From positions 1 through 29,587 of the forward strand of contig DLDA01000032.1 of the NCBI GenBank assembly GCA_002480925.1: a stretch of 29,587 nucleotides of DNA. The letters run 5' to 3'. The translations under genes were made by a program, and so were the position numbers. This document shows positions 1 through 7,276 of the stretch, one piece after another. The stretch comes from Lachnospiraceae bacterium UBA7784. GTDB taxonomy: Bacteria > Bacillota > Clostridia > Lachnospirales > Lachnospiraceae. Every line of letters begins with the position of its first letter. Position 1 is the first letter of the stretch. The notes beneath the pieces were generated by a model that ran no database searches, was not told the DNA's origin, and saw only the letters and a list, made by a program, of their open reading frames with translations.

Positions 1-6
1 GCTCCT

Positions 7-36
7 TGTCAAGGACTTTTTTTATTTTCTTTTGGA
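7..36 (-). promoter_or_regulatory. Strong sigma-A promoter, -35 half, reading out of window
   Basis: On the minus strand a perfect -35 TTGACA lies at 12-7. It is preceded by an A-rich UP-like tract (plus-strand T-run at about 14-30). The matching -10 would fall left of the window. The upstream context AAAAAAGTNCTTGACA repeats at 114-125. Two such promoters in tandem are typical of clostridial rRNA operons, so this is probably the proximal promoter of a stable-RNA operon transcribed leftward. The target gene is not visible. Confidence 0.6.
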
Positions 37-90
37 AACTTTTCTTTCCTTTGGAAAATCTTTTCTGTCTCTCTTTCGGGCGACTTGTAC

Positions 91-119
91 ATGATACAAC
101 GGTTTACATCATTTGTCAA
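91..119 (-). promoter_or_regulatory. Strong sigma-A promoter (TTGACA-17-TATCAT) reading leftward
   Basis: The minus strand has -35 TTGACA at 119-114 and -10 TATCAT at 96-91 with an ideal 17-nt spacer, behind an A-rich tract. No coding start lies downstream before the window edge, and a second TTGACA box follows about 107 nt later. The pair resembles tandem rRNA-operon promoters. The predicted transcript starts near position 84 and leaves the window. Confidence 0.8.
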
Positions 120-128
120 GCACTTTTT

Positions 129-347
129 TCATTTTTTTCTGGATTTTGCTCCCATTCGCTGTTCGTATACCAGTTCAAGCATATTCTGCTGATATTTCTC
201 ATCGCTATGATCGCCCATTTCCTTAATGCATCTGGCTCTTTCAGCTTTCAGTGCCGCAAGCTCCTCCTCCTTGATCCTGATCTCATTATCAAGCTCCTTG
301 ACCCTTATCTGCAGGTCCTCTACTATCTCTCTGTCTGCACTGTCCAT
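129..347 (-). CDS. Small hypothetical coiled-coil protein
   Basis: This is a 72-residue charged protein that I cannot assign to a family. From about residue 8 to 45 it has heptad-like Leu/Ile spacing with dense Glu/Lys/Arg, predicting a helical coiled coil. The C-terminus is basic (KSRKK). The start ATG at 347 is supported by a good ribosome binding site (GGAGG, 7-nt spacer). It is probably the last gene of the GH18-sua5-phosphatase-dCMP deaminase transcript. No terminator separates its stop from the leftward promoters at 91-119. It overlaps the 3' part of another small frame (289-507) in a different phase; the RBS favours this frame as the real product. Function is unknown. Confidence 0.55.
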   Translation of the reverse strand: MDSADREIVEDLQIRVKELDNEIRIKEEELAALKAERARCIKEMGDHSDEKYQQNMLELVYEQRMGAKSRKK

Positions 348-507
348 TCTTTTCCTCCATTTTCATAATGCTTCCTGGTCTTCCACGCAAAAACCATCTC
401 TTTATCCTGCCCAAAATCCCTTCCAGTAAAAATGCATCCATATTTTCATTATATGGTAATAAGACCAGCTCTGTTTCCTCTGGCTTCACTGGATCTGCTC
501 CAACCAA
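289..507 (-). CDS. Possible small ORF overlapping the coiled-coil gene
   Basis: The open frame has a TTG start at 507. The 5' two-thirds looks coding by composition (for example NENMDAFLLEGILGRIKRWF, an amphipathic segment). The last about 20 residues overlap the next gene out of phase and look non-coding. No convincing Shine-Dalgarno precedes the TTG. An ATG at 528 with the sequence MTEKPGR lies one frame off, so the ORF could be the frameshifted body of a small gene that once began there, or a genuine overlapping gene. It is not recognised from any family. Confidence 0.25.
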   Translation of the reverse strand: MVGADPVKPEETELVLLPYNENMDAFLLEGILGRIKRWFLRGRPGSIMKMEEKNGQCRQRDSRGPADKGQGA

Positions 508-544
508 AACGCCCTGGTTTTTCTGTCATTTAGTACTGGAAGAT

Positions 545-1030
545 TCAGACTTCTACCGTAAGCCTGCGTCCTGTATGCTGATATTTCCTTACCCTTATGC
601 CTGCTGCCTTAAGCATTCTTCTGGATGCTATCGTAGAAGCTTCCTTTTCATATTTGTCACTGTCGTATACTATCTCTGCGATCCCAGCCTGTATAATAGC
701 CTTAGCGCATTCATTGCAGGGAAAAAGTGTCACATAAAGCGTAGAGCCCTCCAGACTTCCGCCCCTGTAATTCAGGATGGCGTTCAGCTCACTGTGCGTA
801 GTATAGAAATATTTATTACAAAGAGGCTCTCCATCCCGTCTCCATGGGAAATCATCGTCAGAGCAGCCTCTTGGGAATCCATTGTAGCCCATAGACAGGA
901 TCTTGTGATCTCCTGACACTATACAGCAACCGACCTGAGTATGTGGATCCTTTGATCTCATGGCCGACAATGCAGCTACTCCCATAAAATACTCGTCCCA
1001 GCTAATATAGTCCGTTCTCTTATCACTCAT
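545..1030 (-). CDS. dCMP deaminase (zinc-dependent, ComEB-like)
   Basis: The 161-residue protein belongs to the cytidine/deoxycytidylate deaminase superfamily, which converts dCMP to dUMP and feeds dTMP synthesis. The active site is intact. His79 of HSE (usually HAE) and the PCNEC motif (Cys105, Cys108) would bind zinc, and Glu81 is the proton shuttle. The N-terminal segment (WDEYFMGVA, then SxDPHTQVG) is typical of dCMP deaminases rather than tRNA adenosine deaminases. Length is normal. The start overlaps the end of the phosphatase-like gene by 8 nt, which indicates translational coupling. Assignment is firm from motifs; the Ser in HSE is a mild variant. Confidence 0.93.
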   Translation of the reverse strand: MSDKRTDYISWDEYFMGVAALSAMRSKDPHTQVGCCIVSGDHKILSMGYNGFPRGCSDDDFPWRRDGEPLCNKYFYTTHSELNAILNYRGGSLEGSTLYVTLFPCNECAKAIIQAGIAEIVYDSDKYEKEASTIASRRMLKAAGIRVRKYQHTGRRLTVEV

Positions 1031-1484
1031 TCAGGCACTCCTTGATCTTGTCCGGCAGCTTTTCTATCGTCCTGGCCAGTGCCTCGAGGCAGATCCCGTA
1101 CACCTGCAGATTTCCTCCGTAAGGATCCATTATCTCAAGCTCCTCTCCGGCAAACTCAGACAGGACAAAGGTATTGTTCTCGTCTGCCCTTTCAGACCCA
1201 CTGATCACATCCTGCCTCTGTCTGGCATTCATTGTAAATATCAGCGTATTATCCGTAATATCCTGATCAGAAAGCTCCACAGACCTGAAGCCTTCGGTCT
1301 CCAGTCCGTTTCCGGCCATCACCGCCTCTGTCTTCTGGTTCAGCGGTTCATCAAAGGATACAACAAGTCCTCTTGCGAGCGGCTCTATTCCTGAATCCGG
1401 AAACATCCTTCTAAAAAGCGCCCAGGCCATTGCCGACCTTGTATTCCCTTTTTTGTCCACAAAGATTACACGATCTACCTTCAT
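1023..1484 (-). CDS. LMW protein phosphatase-like protein lacking the catalytic cysteine
   Basis: The 153-residue protein has the low-molecular-weight tyrosine/arginine phosphatase fold. In Bacillus the homologue YwlE lies close to the sua5 homologue ywlC, matching this position. Active enzymes begin VCxGNxCRSPMA. Here the same-length segment reads VDKKGNTRSAMA, so the nucleophilic Cys is Asp10 and the second loop Cys is Thr15, while Arg16-Ser17 remain. The general-acid loop DPYGG (Asp120-Pro121) is kept. The protein therefore probably cannot form a phosphocysteine intermediate. It may be a pseudo-phosphatase that binds phospho-protein, or it may have a changed chemistry. Its ATGA start overlaps the sua5 stop by 4 nt. 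The frame is intact, so it is not a random pseudogene. Confidence 0.8.
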   Translation of the reverse strand: MKVDRVIFVDKKGNTRSAMAWALFRRMFPDSGIEPLARGLVVSFDEPLNQKTEAVMAGNGLETEGFRSVELSDQDITDNTLIFTMNARQRQDVISGSERADENNTFVLSEFAGEELEIMDPYGGNLQVYGICLEALARTIEKLPDKIKECLNE

Positions 1485-2533
1485 ACCTCTATCACCTGGT
1501 GGGCTGCCGCCTTAAGCAGCCTGTTCATTATCGCATTTCCTATCTCGGGCGTCGAGAATTCCTCTGAATAGATCAGCTCGGCTCCGCACTCATCCATCTC
1601 CCTCAGTACATCAAAAAGATTGTGTGCAATCTGATACTCATCGTCGCGGTCACCTATGCTGATAACTATCCCTGCCTTATACAGATCTCTCGTCTCATCA
1701 GTTGCTATTATACCGACCTTTTTCCCTTCAGTCTCCCCAGCCGCGGCAAGTCTGTTGATCTCTTCTATGACCTTTTCCCTGTCACCGCTTACGATCTTGA
1801 GATTTCCCTTAGGTGCATAGTGCTTGTATCTCATGCCCGGCGCCTTAGGTCTTATATGAACATTTTCCTTTCCAAGTATGCCAGGGTCCACTCTTACCTC
1901 TCCTACGGCCTCCTCAAGCATATGCTTGTTTATATAGCCCGGCCTCAGGATCGTAGGTACTTGCTCAGTCAGATCGACGATAGTAGACTCAAGCCCTATA
2001 TCTACCGGTCCACCGTCAATTATCGCATCTATTTTCCCTTTCAGATCCTCTATCACATGTCTTGCCTGTGTAGGCGATGGCCTTCCCGATGTATTAGCGC
2101 TTGGCGCAGCTATCATGCAGCCCGACTCCCTGATCAGGGCGTTTGCTATAGGATGGCTTGGGAACCTGACCGCCACAGTATCAAGTCCGCCTGTGGTCTC
2201 ATGCGGGATCACCTGGTTCTTATTGACAATAAGGGTCATAGGTCCCGGCCAGAAGGCATCGGCAAGGACCCTCGCTGTATCTGGAAGATCTGCTGCTATC
2301 TCCTCCAGCTGAGAGAATTCACATATATGAACTATCAACGGATTATCTGACGGCCTGCCCTTTGCCGCATATATAGCCTCTGATGCTCCCGCATCACAGG
2401 CATCACCGCCCAGACCGTATACCGTCTCCGTCGGGAAGGCCACCAGTCCGCCTTCCCTCAGGATCTCTCCGGCCTCTCTGATCTTTCTTATATCAATATC
2501 TTCTGGATCTATTTTAAATATCCTTGTATCCAT
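1481..2533 (-). CDS. ywlC: Threonylcarbamoyl-AMP synthase (Sua5/YwlC type)
   Basis: The 350-residue enzyme makes threonylcarbamoyl-AMP from threonine, bicarbonate and ATP, the first step of t6A37 modification of ANN-decoding tRNAs. The N-terminal YrdC domain (about 1-210) shows the family signatures FPTETVYGLGGDA, AAKGRPSDNPLIVH and APSANTSGRPSPT. A linker with PGMRYKHYAPKG leads into the C-terminal Sua5 domain (about 235-345). That domain marks it as the long Sua5 form rather than short TsaC. The ATG overlaps the hydrolase stop by one base (TAATG), and its own stop overlaps the next ATG, so the operon is tightly coupled. Length and motifs are normal. Confidence 0.95.
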   Translation of the reverse strand: MDTRIFKIDPEDIDIRKIREAGEILREGGLVAFPTETVYGLGGDACDAGASEAIYAAKGRPSDNPLIVHICEFSQLEEIAADLPDTARVLADAFWPGPMTLIVNKNQVIPHETTGGLDTVAVRFPSHPIANALIRESGCMIAAPSANTSGRPSPTQARHVIEDLKGKIDAIIDGGPVDIGLESTIVDLTEQVPTILRPGYINKHMLEEAVGEVRVDPGILGKENVHIRPKAPGMRYKHYAPKGNLKIVSGDREKVIEEINRLAAAGETEGKKVGIIATDETRDLYKAGIVISIGDRDDEYQIAHNLFDVLREMDECGAELIYSEEFSTPEIGNAIMNRLLKAAAHQVIEV

Positions 2534-4239
2534 TATTCCATGTACTTTCCTATTATATCCCAGATGCTATCGTCCTCCAGACCCTCCTTCCAGAAGGCTC
2601 CTCCTGCAAGATCTTTTTCCTTCATCACGTTAAGCTTCAGCGCAAGTGACTTCTGATCCTCTACCCAGAGCTGGTATGTCGCTTTATCATCTGAAAACTC
2701 TACATAATTCTGTCCCAGATCATCCCTCCAGGTCTCCTGAGCATTGTGGGATTTAATGTAATCAGAAACACTCTTCATCCCTATGGTCTGGGTGGACAGG
2801 GCGCCGTCCTTATTCTTCCATATCCTTGAATAGAAAGGCATTCCAAGTATCAGCTGCTCCTTAGGGACCTCCTTTAAGGATTCGCTTACCGCCTTCTTCA
2901 CAAAGGATATTGAAGCATTGCTCCCGGCCTCACCACCTCCCGCATAATGCTCGTCATAGGCCATCACTATCAGGTAATCAGCATACATTGCCTGGACCTT
3001 TCTGTTGTAATGAAGACTTGAGGCTGTAGGTGAATAGTTGTCAACAGAAAGCACCAGATCATTATTCTCGCACTTTATCGACAGCTCCTTTATAAACTCA
3101 ACATAGCCGTCCTTTGCATCTGTAGAGATCTGTTCAAAGTCTACATTTATCCCATCAAGTCCATAGGCTATTGCCTTGGCTATCATATTATTGACCAGGT
3201 TGTCACGCGAGGAGGTATGATTCAGTACCGAAGTCGAATCGACATCCTTGTTCTCAAAATTGCTGAAAAGAGCCCAAACCTGTACGCCCTTATCATGGCA
3301 CTTCTTCACATAATCCAGGCTTCCTATATCGGAAAGTCCGCCGTCATTGTCAGAGATCCTAAACCAGGTCGGAGAGATCACGTTGATACCCTTATCTGCT
3401 GCAAGGACATGATCCACGCCTGAATTGGCTGTCTTATTGGTCACCTGATGCCATACCAGATTTACCTTCGAATCCATGCTTATATGGTTATATTTCCTTG
3501 CATCAAGCCTTTTTCCGCTGGTTCTGGTGCTGATTTCTCCAAGAGTCGAATCCAAAACGCATCCAAGTATGCCATCGTTTGTAAGTATCTGGCTCCATTT
3601 CCCGTAGGACTGGACCACTACTGCCCTGGTTCCCTTCTTTACATTAGCAAGTATCCTGCTCTTCGGTCCTCCGAATCTCCTTACCTCTGTATCCCTTGAT
3701 ATAATTGTAGTCTTTCTCTTATAGCCTGCCTTGTCAATTACCAGCCTGTATGGCTTCCTGCCCGTCCTGTAGCTAAAGTCAGTAAATTTATCAGCAAAAT
3801 CCACTGCCACATAAGGCTTGCCTCCATCCCCAATTATGACGATCTTCTCCCCTATATCCTCTTTATTCCTTCCGTATGTATAAAAGCTGTCTCCCTTTTT
3901 AACAGAGATGACCTGATCTGCTGTCGCGTATCTCAGTATATTTTCTGAATCATCAAAAACATATCCGTCATCTAGTCTGCTCTTAAGCTCGGACAGTAAT
4001 ATATAGAAATGCCCGTTATCAAAGAGTGCTGCCTTGTCAGTCTCTGACCTCTCTCCATTTACAAACAGCGCTGCCTCATTTCCCGAAACCTTGTAGTAGC
4101 TATAGAGGCTGGTCCTTTCCCTGGTTGGTGAATATCTGACGCCCCAGATAGTAAGTGTCGCTATAATAAAAGCAATAAGCAGCACAAGAACCGAAATGTA
4201 TTTTACTGCCTTGTTGTTATTTACAGCTTTCTCTGTCAT
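2533..4239 (-). CDS. Membrane-anchored GH18 glycoside hydrolase with SH3-like domain
   Basis: The 568-residue protein is predicted to sit on the outside of the membrane. Lys/Asn-rich residues 1-13 are followed by one TM segment (about 14-33), then a copper-amine-oxidase-N-like region (about 55-170). A bacterial SH3-like domain follows (about 180-235), then a GH18 barrel (about 255-568). The catalytic motif DGINVDFE (362-369) is intact with Glu369 as acid, and the MAYDEHYAGG motif supplies the substrate Asp/Tyr. This layout resembles YaaH/SleL-type cortex or peptidoglycan N-acetylglucosaminidases, but the N-terminal binding domain is not LysM. It is first in an operon with sua5. The RBS AAAGGAT precedes the ATG. 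The family is firm; the substrate (cortex, peptidoglycan or chitin) is inferred. Confidence 0.88.
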   Translation of the reverse strand: MTEKAVNNNKAVKYISVLVLLIAFIIATLTIWGVRYSPTRERTSLYSYYKVSGNEAALFVNGERSETDKAALFDNGHFYILLSELKSRLDDGYVFDDSENILRYATADQVISVKKGDSFYTYGRNKEDIGEKIVIIGDGGKPYVAVDFADKFTDFSYRTGRKPYRLVIDKAGYKRKTTIISRDTEVRRFGGPKSRILANVKKGTRAVVVQSYGKWSQILTNDGILGCVLDSTLGEISTRTSGKRLDARKYNHISMDSKVNLVWHQVTNKTANSGVDHVLAADKGINVISPTWFRISDNDGGLSDIGSLDYVKKCHDKGVQVWALFSNFENKDVDSTSVLNHTSSRDNLVNNMIAKAIAYGLDGINVDFEQISTDAKDGYVEFIKELSIKCENNDLVLSVDNYSPTASSLHYNRKVQAMYADYLIVMAYDEHYAGGGEAGSNASISFVKKAVSESLKEVPKEQLILGMPFYSRIWKNKDGALSTQTIGMKSVSDYIKSHNAQETWRDDLGQNYVEFSDDKATYQLWVEDQKSLALKLNVMKEKDLAGGAFWKEGLEDDSIWDIIGKYME

Positions 4240-4271
4240 TATCCATATCCTTTCAATGCAATATTATCTTG

Positions 4272-4277
4272 ATTATA
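4272..4277 (-). promoter_or_regulatory. Possible -10 element for the GH18-sua5 operon
   Basis: A perfect minus-strand TATAAT lies about 35 nt upstream of the GH18 start and downstream of the terminator at 4332-4368, so it is well placed to start the operon. I cannot find a good -35 at 16-18 nt, so the element is tentative. A sporulation sigma factor would be an alternative given the cortex-hydrolase-like first gene, but I see no clear sigma E/G box. Confidence 0.35.
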
Positions 4278-4331
4278 TCGCAATTGTCCGGGATCCGCTA
4301 CACCTGTCTTCAAAAAATTTATTAGAAATCC

Positions 4332-4368
4332 AAAAAGCCGCTGTCACACCAGCTTTGGCGACAGCAGC
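4332..4368 (-). terminator. Rho-independent terminator of the kinase/ATPase-like unit
   Basis: On the minus strand a 9-bp stem (GCTGCTGTC / GACAGCGGC, one G-U pair) encloses a 14-nt loop and is followed by TTTTTG. It ends the two-gene kinase operon and separates it from GH18-sua5. Confidence 0.8.
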
Positions 4369-4443
4369 CTCTTCCTTTTCAAATCTCTTACTTTCTGCAG
4401 TTACCGGATACCTTTTAAGTATCGTGGTTTATCTAGTTCTCCT

Positions 4444-5091
4444 TTAATTAAAAACATTTAACCTTTCCAGGTCATCCCTGGTAAGGCGGTATGGATCACA
4501 GATCAGCTCTCTCCCCCTTATCCTTCTGATGCTTATTCCGAACTCCTTCCCGATAGCAAGATCGTCCTCTTCCCTGCCCGCGACAGAATATGCCCTGTTT
4601 CTGAATCTCTGCCTGAGTCCTGTTTCCTTTACTATTGTTGCAGCGAGGAATTCTCTCGTATCAAGACGGCGCCATGGAGATGTGCTTATAAGAGCACAGA
4701 TCCTGTCGCATATAAGCAGCTCCTTAGTGGATATATCTCCTCTGATGCATCCCAGATCCAGTACCAGACGCTCAGGAACTGCTGCTGCTATCCTTTCTAT
4801 ATCCGACAGATCCCTTATCAGGTAATATCTCATGATACCGTCATCATATCCAGGCGGGTCTATGCTGACGCACTCTGAGTCCCTAAGCATATCAGCAAAT
4901 CCTCTATCGCCTCCTGATACAGCAAGAGCGGTCTTCATGCCCCTTGCAGACCTGTAGTAATTGGCCAGTGCGATCGAAAGGGTATGGGTATCAAGTTCTG
5001 GCGCGGATGACATTATTGCTATTATTATAGTCTTTTTATATATGCTATCTGCGTTTTTCCTTGCCCGAAAGCCTCTCAAAAATCTGATCAT
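4444..5091 (-). CDS. ParA/MinD-like protein with decayed P-loop
   Basis: The 215-residue protein is of unknown function. Residues about 20-65 follow the start of a ParA/MinD ATPase: a hydrophobic strand (IIIAIM), a loop, then TLSIALANYY and a second strand. However, the loop SSAPELDTHT has no Gly-rich GKT motif, so ATP binding by the normal mode is unlikely. A second strand, LVLDLGCI (about 108-115), occupies the Walker B-like position. The N-terminus (first about 20 residues) is basic. The gene starts 47 nt inside the 3' end of the kinase gene in another frame and precedes a terminator, so the two proteins are surely co-produced. It may be a regulatory or scaffold partner of the kinase's own P-loop domain. 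Fold inference is by pattern only. Confidence 0.6.
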   Translation of the reverse strand: MIRFLRGFRARKNADSIYKKTIIIAIMSSAPELDTHTLSIALANYYRSARGMKTALAVSGGDRGFADMLRDSECVSIDPPGYDDGIMRYYLIRDLSDIERIAAAVPERLVLDLGCIRGDISTKELLICDRICALISTSPWRRLDTREFLAATIVKETGLRQRFRNRAYSVAGREEDDLAIGKEFGISIRRIRGRELICDPYRLTRDDLERLNVFN

Positions 5092-6229
5092 ATGCCCTTC
5101 TCACTTTTCTATCCGGATGCATCGGATCGGCATCATAGGGTATGCAAAACACGCATTTGCCAGCCAGTCTGGCTAGTCCTATGGCCATTCCCGGATTCCC
5201 GGGCGTCATGGCCAGCACACAGGAATCCTCCGTGGCGAATTCCTCGATCAGACATCTGTTCTGCCACGGCCTGCTGCCAACGACGTAGATCAGAGCATCC
5301 GAATCTGCTGCCCGTGAAAAGTCTGTACCGCAGTCACTCACATAGATACCCTTCGTAGTCTGCTTGTGCTGTGGCTCAATCGCCGGCCCATAATCTACAA
5401 GGCCTCGAAACCACCTGTGGTATATGATTCCATCCTTCTCCCTGAAATCTGTATTCAGATTCCTGTCCAATGAGAGAAAGCCTGGTCTGCCTGAAAGGTT
5501 TATGTAGAATGCGTTCATACCTCTCTGTCTCAGATAAGATGTGATGCTTACCGCTGTATGCGTCGTCCCTATGCCTCTCTGATTTCCAGCTACCGCTATT
5601 CTTCTTATAAGAAGCCCCTCCTTGTCATCTCTCCCCGCAAGCCACCTGCTAAGGTCTGCACTCCATTCAGCTGCGCTCTGGTATCTCGCCGACTGATCCG
5701 GCGCCTTTGCCCTTGAAACCATCCTTCTAAGCCCGAATGACACATATCCATCTGCAAGTGAAAGCATCTGGTCTGCTATCCTGCCAAGAGAAGCGATATC
5801 ATCATTCTCATCCCTGGCGGATAGCTCTGAAATACCGTAGTCTATAAGCACCACCCTATCTCCCCTTATCAGGATATGCTCGGCCTTCAGATCGTTATGC
5901 TTTACATTAAGGCTATGAAGATAGTCAAGTATCTCAAGCACCTGGATCAGAAACCTGGCAGTAAATACCGGATCCGGATGCCTGTAGCGGAGCAGATACT
6001 CCTGAAGCGAAAGTCCCTCTATATATTCCTCTATGAGACAGATCCTCTCTTCGTCTTCCCAATAATCATATATGACTGGAATACCGGGATGCTTAAGCCT
6101 GGAAAGTATCTCCCTTTCTGTCCTCAGCTGGAACTGGGCGTCTAAGGAGCCTTCTGAACGATGCTTCCTTATCCTTTTTAAAATGCGCCTGGTCCCAAGC
6201 CCCTTATGCTCTACAAGGCAGACATCCAT
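5045..6229 (-). CDS. Atypical Ser/Thr protein kinase fused to a MinD/ParA-like P-loop domain
   Basis: The 394-residue protein has two parts. Residues 1-200 form a Hanks-type kinase: Lys18 in ILKRI, helix-C Glu (38 or 40), and the hinge region LIEEYIEG. The catalytic loop is HNDLKAEH (111-118) and the metal loop DYG (130-132). HRD is HND, the usual loop Asn is His, and DFG is DYG. Residues about 207-394 begin IAVAGNQRGIGTTHT, a ParA/MinD-like P-loop in which the Walker lysine is Thr222. No TM segment is seen, so it is cytosolic. The ATG at 6229 is conservative. It truncates the glycine-rich strand, and the best RBS (AGGAAAGGAG) precedes an in-frame ATA at 6283, 18 codons upstream, with no ATG/GTG/TTG between. 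It is the first gene of a two-gene operon. Confidence 0.8.
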   Translation of the reverse strand: MDVCLVEHKGLGTRRILKRIRKHRSEGSLDAQFQLRTEREILSRLKHPGIPVIYDYWEDEERICLIEEYIEGLSLQEYLLRYRHPDPVFTARFLIQVLEILDYLHSLNVKHNDLKAEHILIRGDRVVLIDYGISELSARDENDDIASLGRIADQMLSLADGYVSFGLRRMVSRAKAPDQSARYQSAAEWSADLSRWLAGRDDKEGLLIRRIAVAGNQRGIGTTHTAVSITSYLRQRGMNAFYINLSGRPGFLSLDRNLNTDFREKDGIIYHRWFRGLVDYGPAIEPQHKQTTKGIYVSDCGTDFSRAADSDALIYVVGSRPWQNRCLIEEFATEDSCVLAMTPGNPGMAIGLARLAGKCVFCIPYDADPMHPDRKVRRAYDQIFERLSGKEKRR

Positions 6230-6326
6230 ATCCTCTGAATGATGCAGGATCCCTACCGGCAGGTATTCTGCTGTAAGCTCTATATGACCCTCTCCTTTCC
6301 TGTCGTATTAGCTTCTTATGTATTTA

Positions 6327-6355
6327 CTTATACTCCCTGCAGACTGATATGCCAA
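6327..6355 (-). promoter_or_regulatory. Sigma-A promoter of the kinase operon
   Basis: On the minus strand TTGGCA (6355-6350), a 17-nt spacer and TATAAG (6332-6327) each match consensus at 5 of 6. The predicted start near 6320 gives a short leader containing the AGGAAAGGAG ribosome binding site at 6301-6292. This places the real translational start near 6283, not 6229. Confidence 0.65.
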
Positions 6356-6444
6356 TATCTTTTCAGTCGATTTAATCACTGCTTAATTATTCTTAATTTT
6401 CTTTTTCGAAATTTTATCTTCTGTTTATCATTATAAATGTCCGG

Positions 6445-6473
6445 TTTACAAAGCCCTGGATTTGGAGTAATAT
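6445..6473 (+). promoter_or_regulatory. Candidate promoter of mecA
   Basis: TTTACA (6445-6450), a 17-nt spacer and TAATAT (6468-6473) lie just upstream of the mecA RBS GGAGAG (6490-6495). The transcript leader would be about 20 nt. It is divergent from the kinase promoter, with about 90 nt between the two -35 boxes. Confidence 0.45.
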
Positions 6474-6501
6474 ATGAAGAAAATTGTTCGGAGAGCTTTC
6501 T

Positions 6502-7239
6502 ATGACTTTTAACAGATATGATATAAACACGATACAATGCTCGCTCAGCAGGGACGATCTCGAGGAGCGTCATCTTTCCCTGAAGGATCTGACCTATAAT
6601 TCGCCTGTTTTTCGCCTGCTCACCTCTGAGCTTCTTCGGATCATCTGCACCAAATATGATTTCAGGATGAAAGATGATATCCCTTCATCGATCGAGGCCA
6701 TCCCTCTCGATGACGGCGGTCTCAATATCATTTTTACAAGATATGATACTTATCCGGATATCTATGATCCCAGGTACTCCATGTTTTCGGACACCATTCC
6801 TGATGATGAGGCTTATACAGACGACGAGTCTGTCGGAGATGCAATCCACCGCCTTATCGAGTCTGTCGCAGGTCAGGCAGGAGGAATCTCGCGATATCTG
6901 CTCCACAAGGATTCAGATGAAAGAGAAAGCTCCTCGACTCAGGCCATCATCGCCTTCGAAAGCCTCCAGGATGTGATCCATGCTGTAGGAGTCCTTAGAG
7001 AAACGATCACTATGGACGCCGGTCTCCTTCGCTCAGACACAGGCATCTATTATCTGATCCTGCATTTCTTCCGTATGGAGGATTCTGCTATAGAGGACAT
7101 TCTCTCTATCCTCTGCGAATACGGAATGATCCAGCAGGACATGCCTGGCAGCGAGGCCTATATTACTGAGCATTGTCAGACTATTATGCCCCTGCTCCCG
7201 TTTCGGGTTCTGCGCATTTATATGCTTTATTGCAAATAA
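6502..7239 (+). CDS. mecA: MecA family adaptor protein (ClpC adaptor)
   Basis: The 245-residue adaptor is of the type that delivers substrates to the ClpC AAA+ unfoldase and promotes its assembly; in Bacillus it targets ComK. The N-terminal substrate-binding domain (1-85) has the family pattern NTIQCSLSRDDLEER, SLKDLTYNS and IEAIPLDDGGLNIIFT. An acidic linker follows (about 88-150). The C-terminal ClpC-binding domain (about 155-245) contains FESLQDVIHAV, GIYYLILHF and a late CEYGM segment. The start at 6502 is chosen for its RBS GGAGAG with 6-nt spacing; a TTG further upstream has none. It is monocistronic and ends at a hairpin terminator. ClpC itself is not in the window. Confidence 0.88.
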   Translation: MTFNRYDINTIQCSLSRDDLEERHLSLKDLTYNSPVFRLLTSELLRIICTKYDFRMKDDIPSSIEAIPLDDGGLNIIFTRYDTYPDIYDPRYSMFSDTIPDDEAYTDDESVGDAIHRLIESVAGQAGGISRYLLHKDSDERESSSTQAIIAFESLQDVIHAVGVLRETITMDAGLLRSDTGIYYLILHFFRMEDSAIEDILSILCEYGMIQQDMPGSEAYITEHCQTIMPLLPFRVLRIYMLYCK

Positions 7240-7267
7240 AAAGGAAAGGATAGCCTCCTTTCCTTTT
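7239..7267. terminator. Bidirectional terminator between mecA and DUF1858 gene
   Basis: A perfect 12-bp hairpin (AAAAGGAAAGGA, 5-nt loop, TCCTTTCCTTTT) lies immediately after the mecA stop and between convergent genes. T-rich flanks occur in both directions. Confidence 0.85.
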
Positions 7268-7276
7268 CTTATTATC

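Noticed and set aside
368..916. 182-residue plus-strand ORF opposite dCMP deaminase
   Set aside because: It is antisense to a well-supported gene, with no RBS and shadow-like composition.
1622..2350. 242-residue plus-strand ORF opposite sua5
   Set aside because: Antisense shadow of an intact conserved gene; low-information Tyr/Arg/Ser-rich sequence.
4196..4447. Hydrophobic 83-residue plus-strand ORF over the 4.2-4.4 kb intergenic region
   Set aside because: Its coding overlaps a clear minus-strand terminator and the GH18 gene start; hydrophobicity comes from AT-rich codons.
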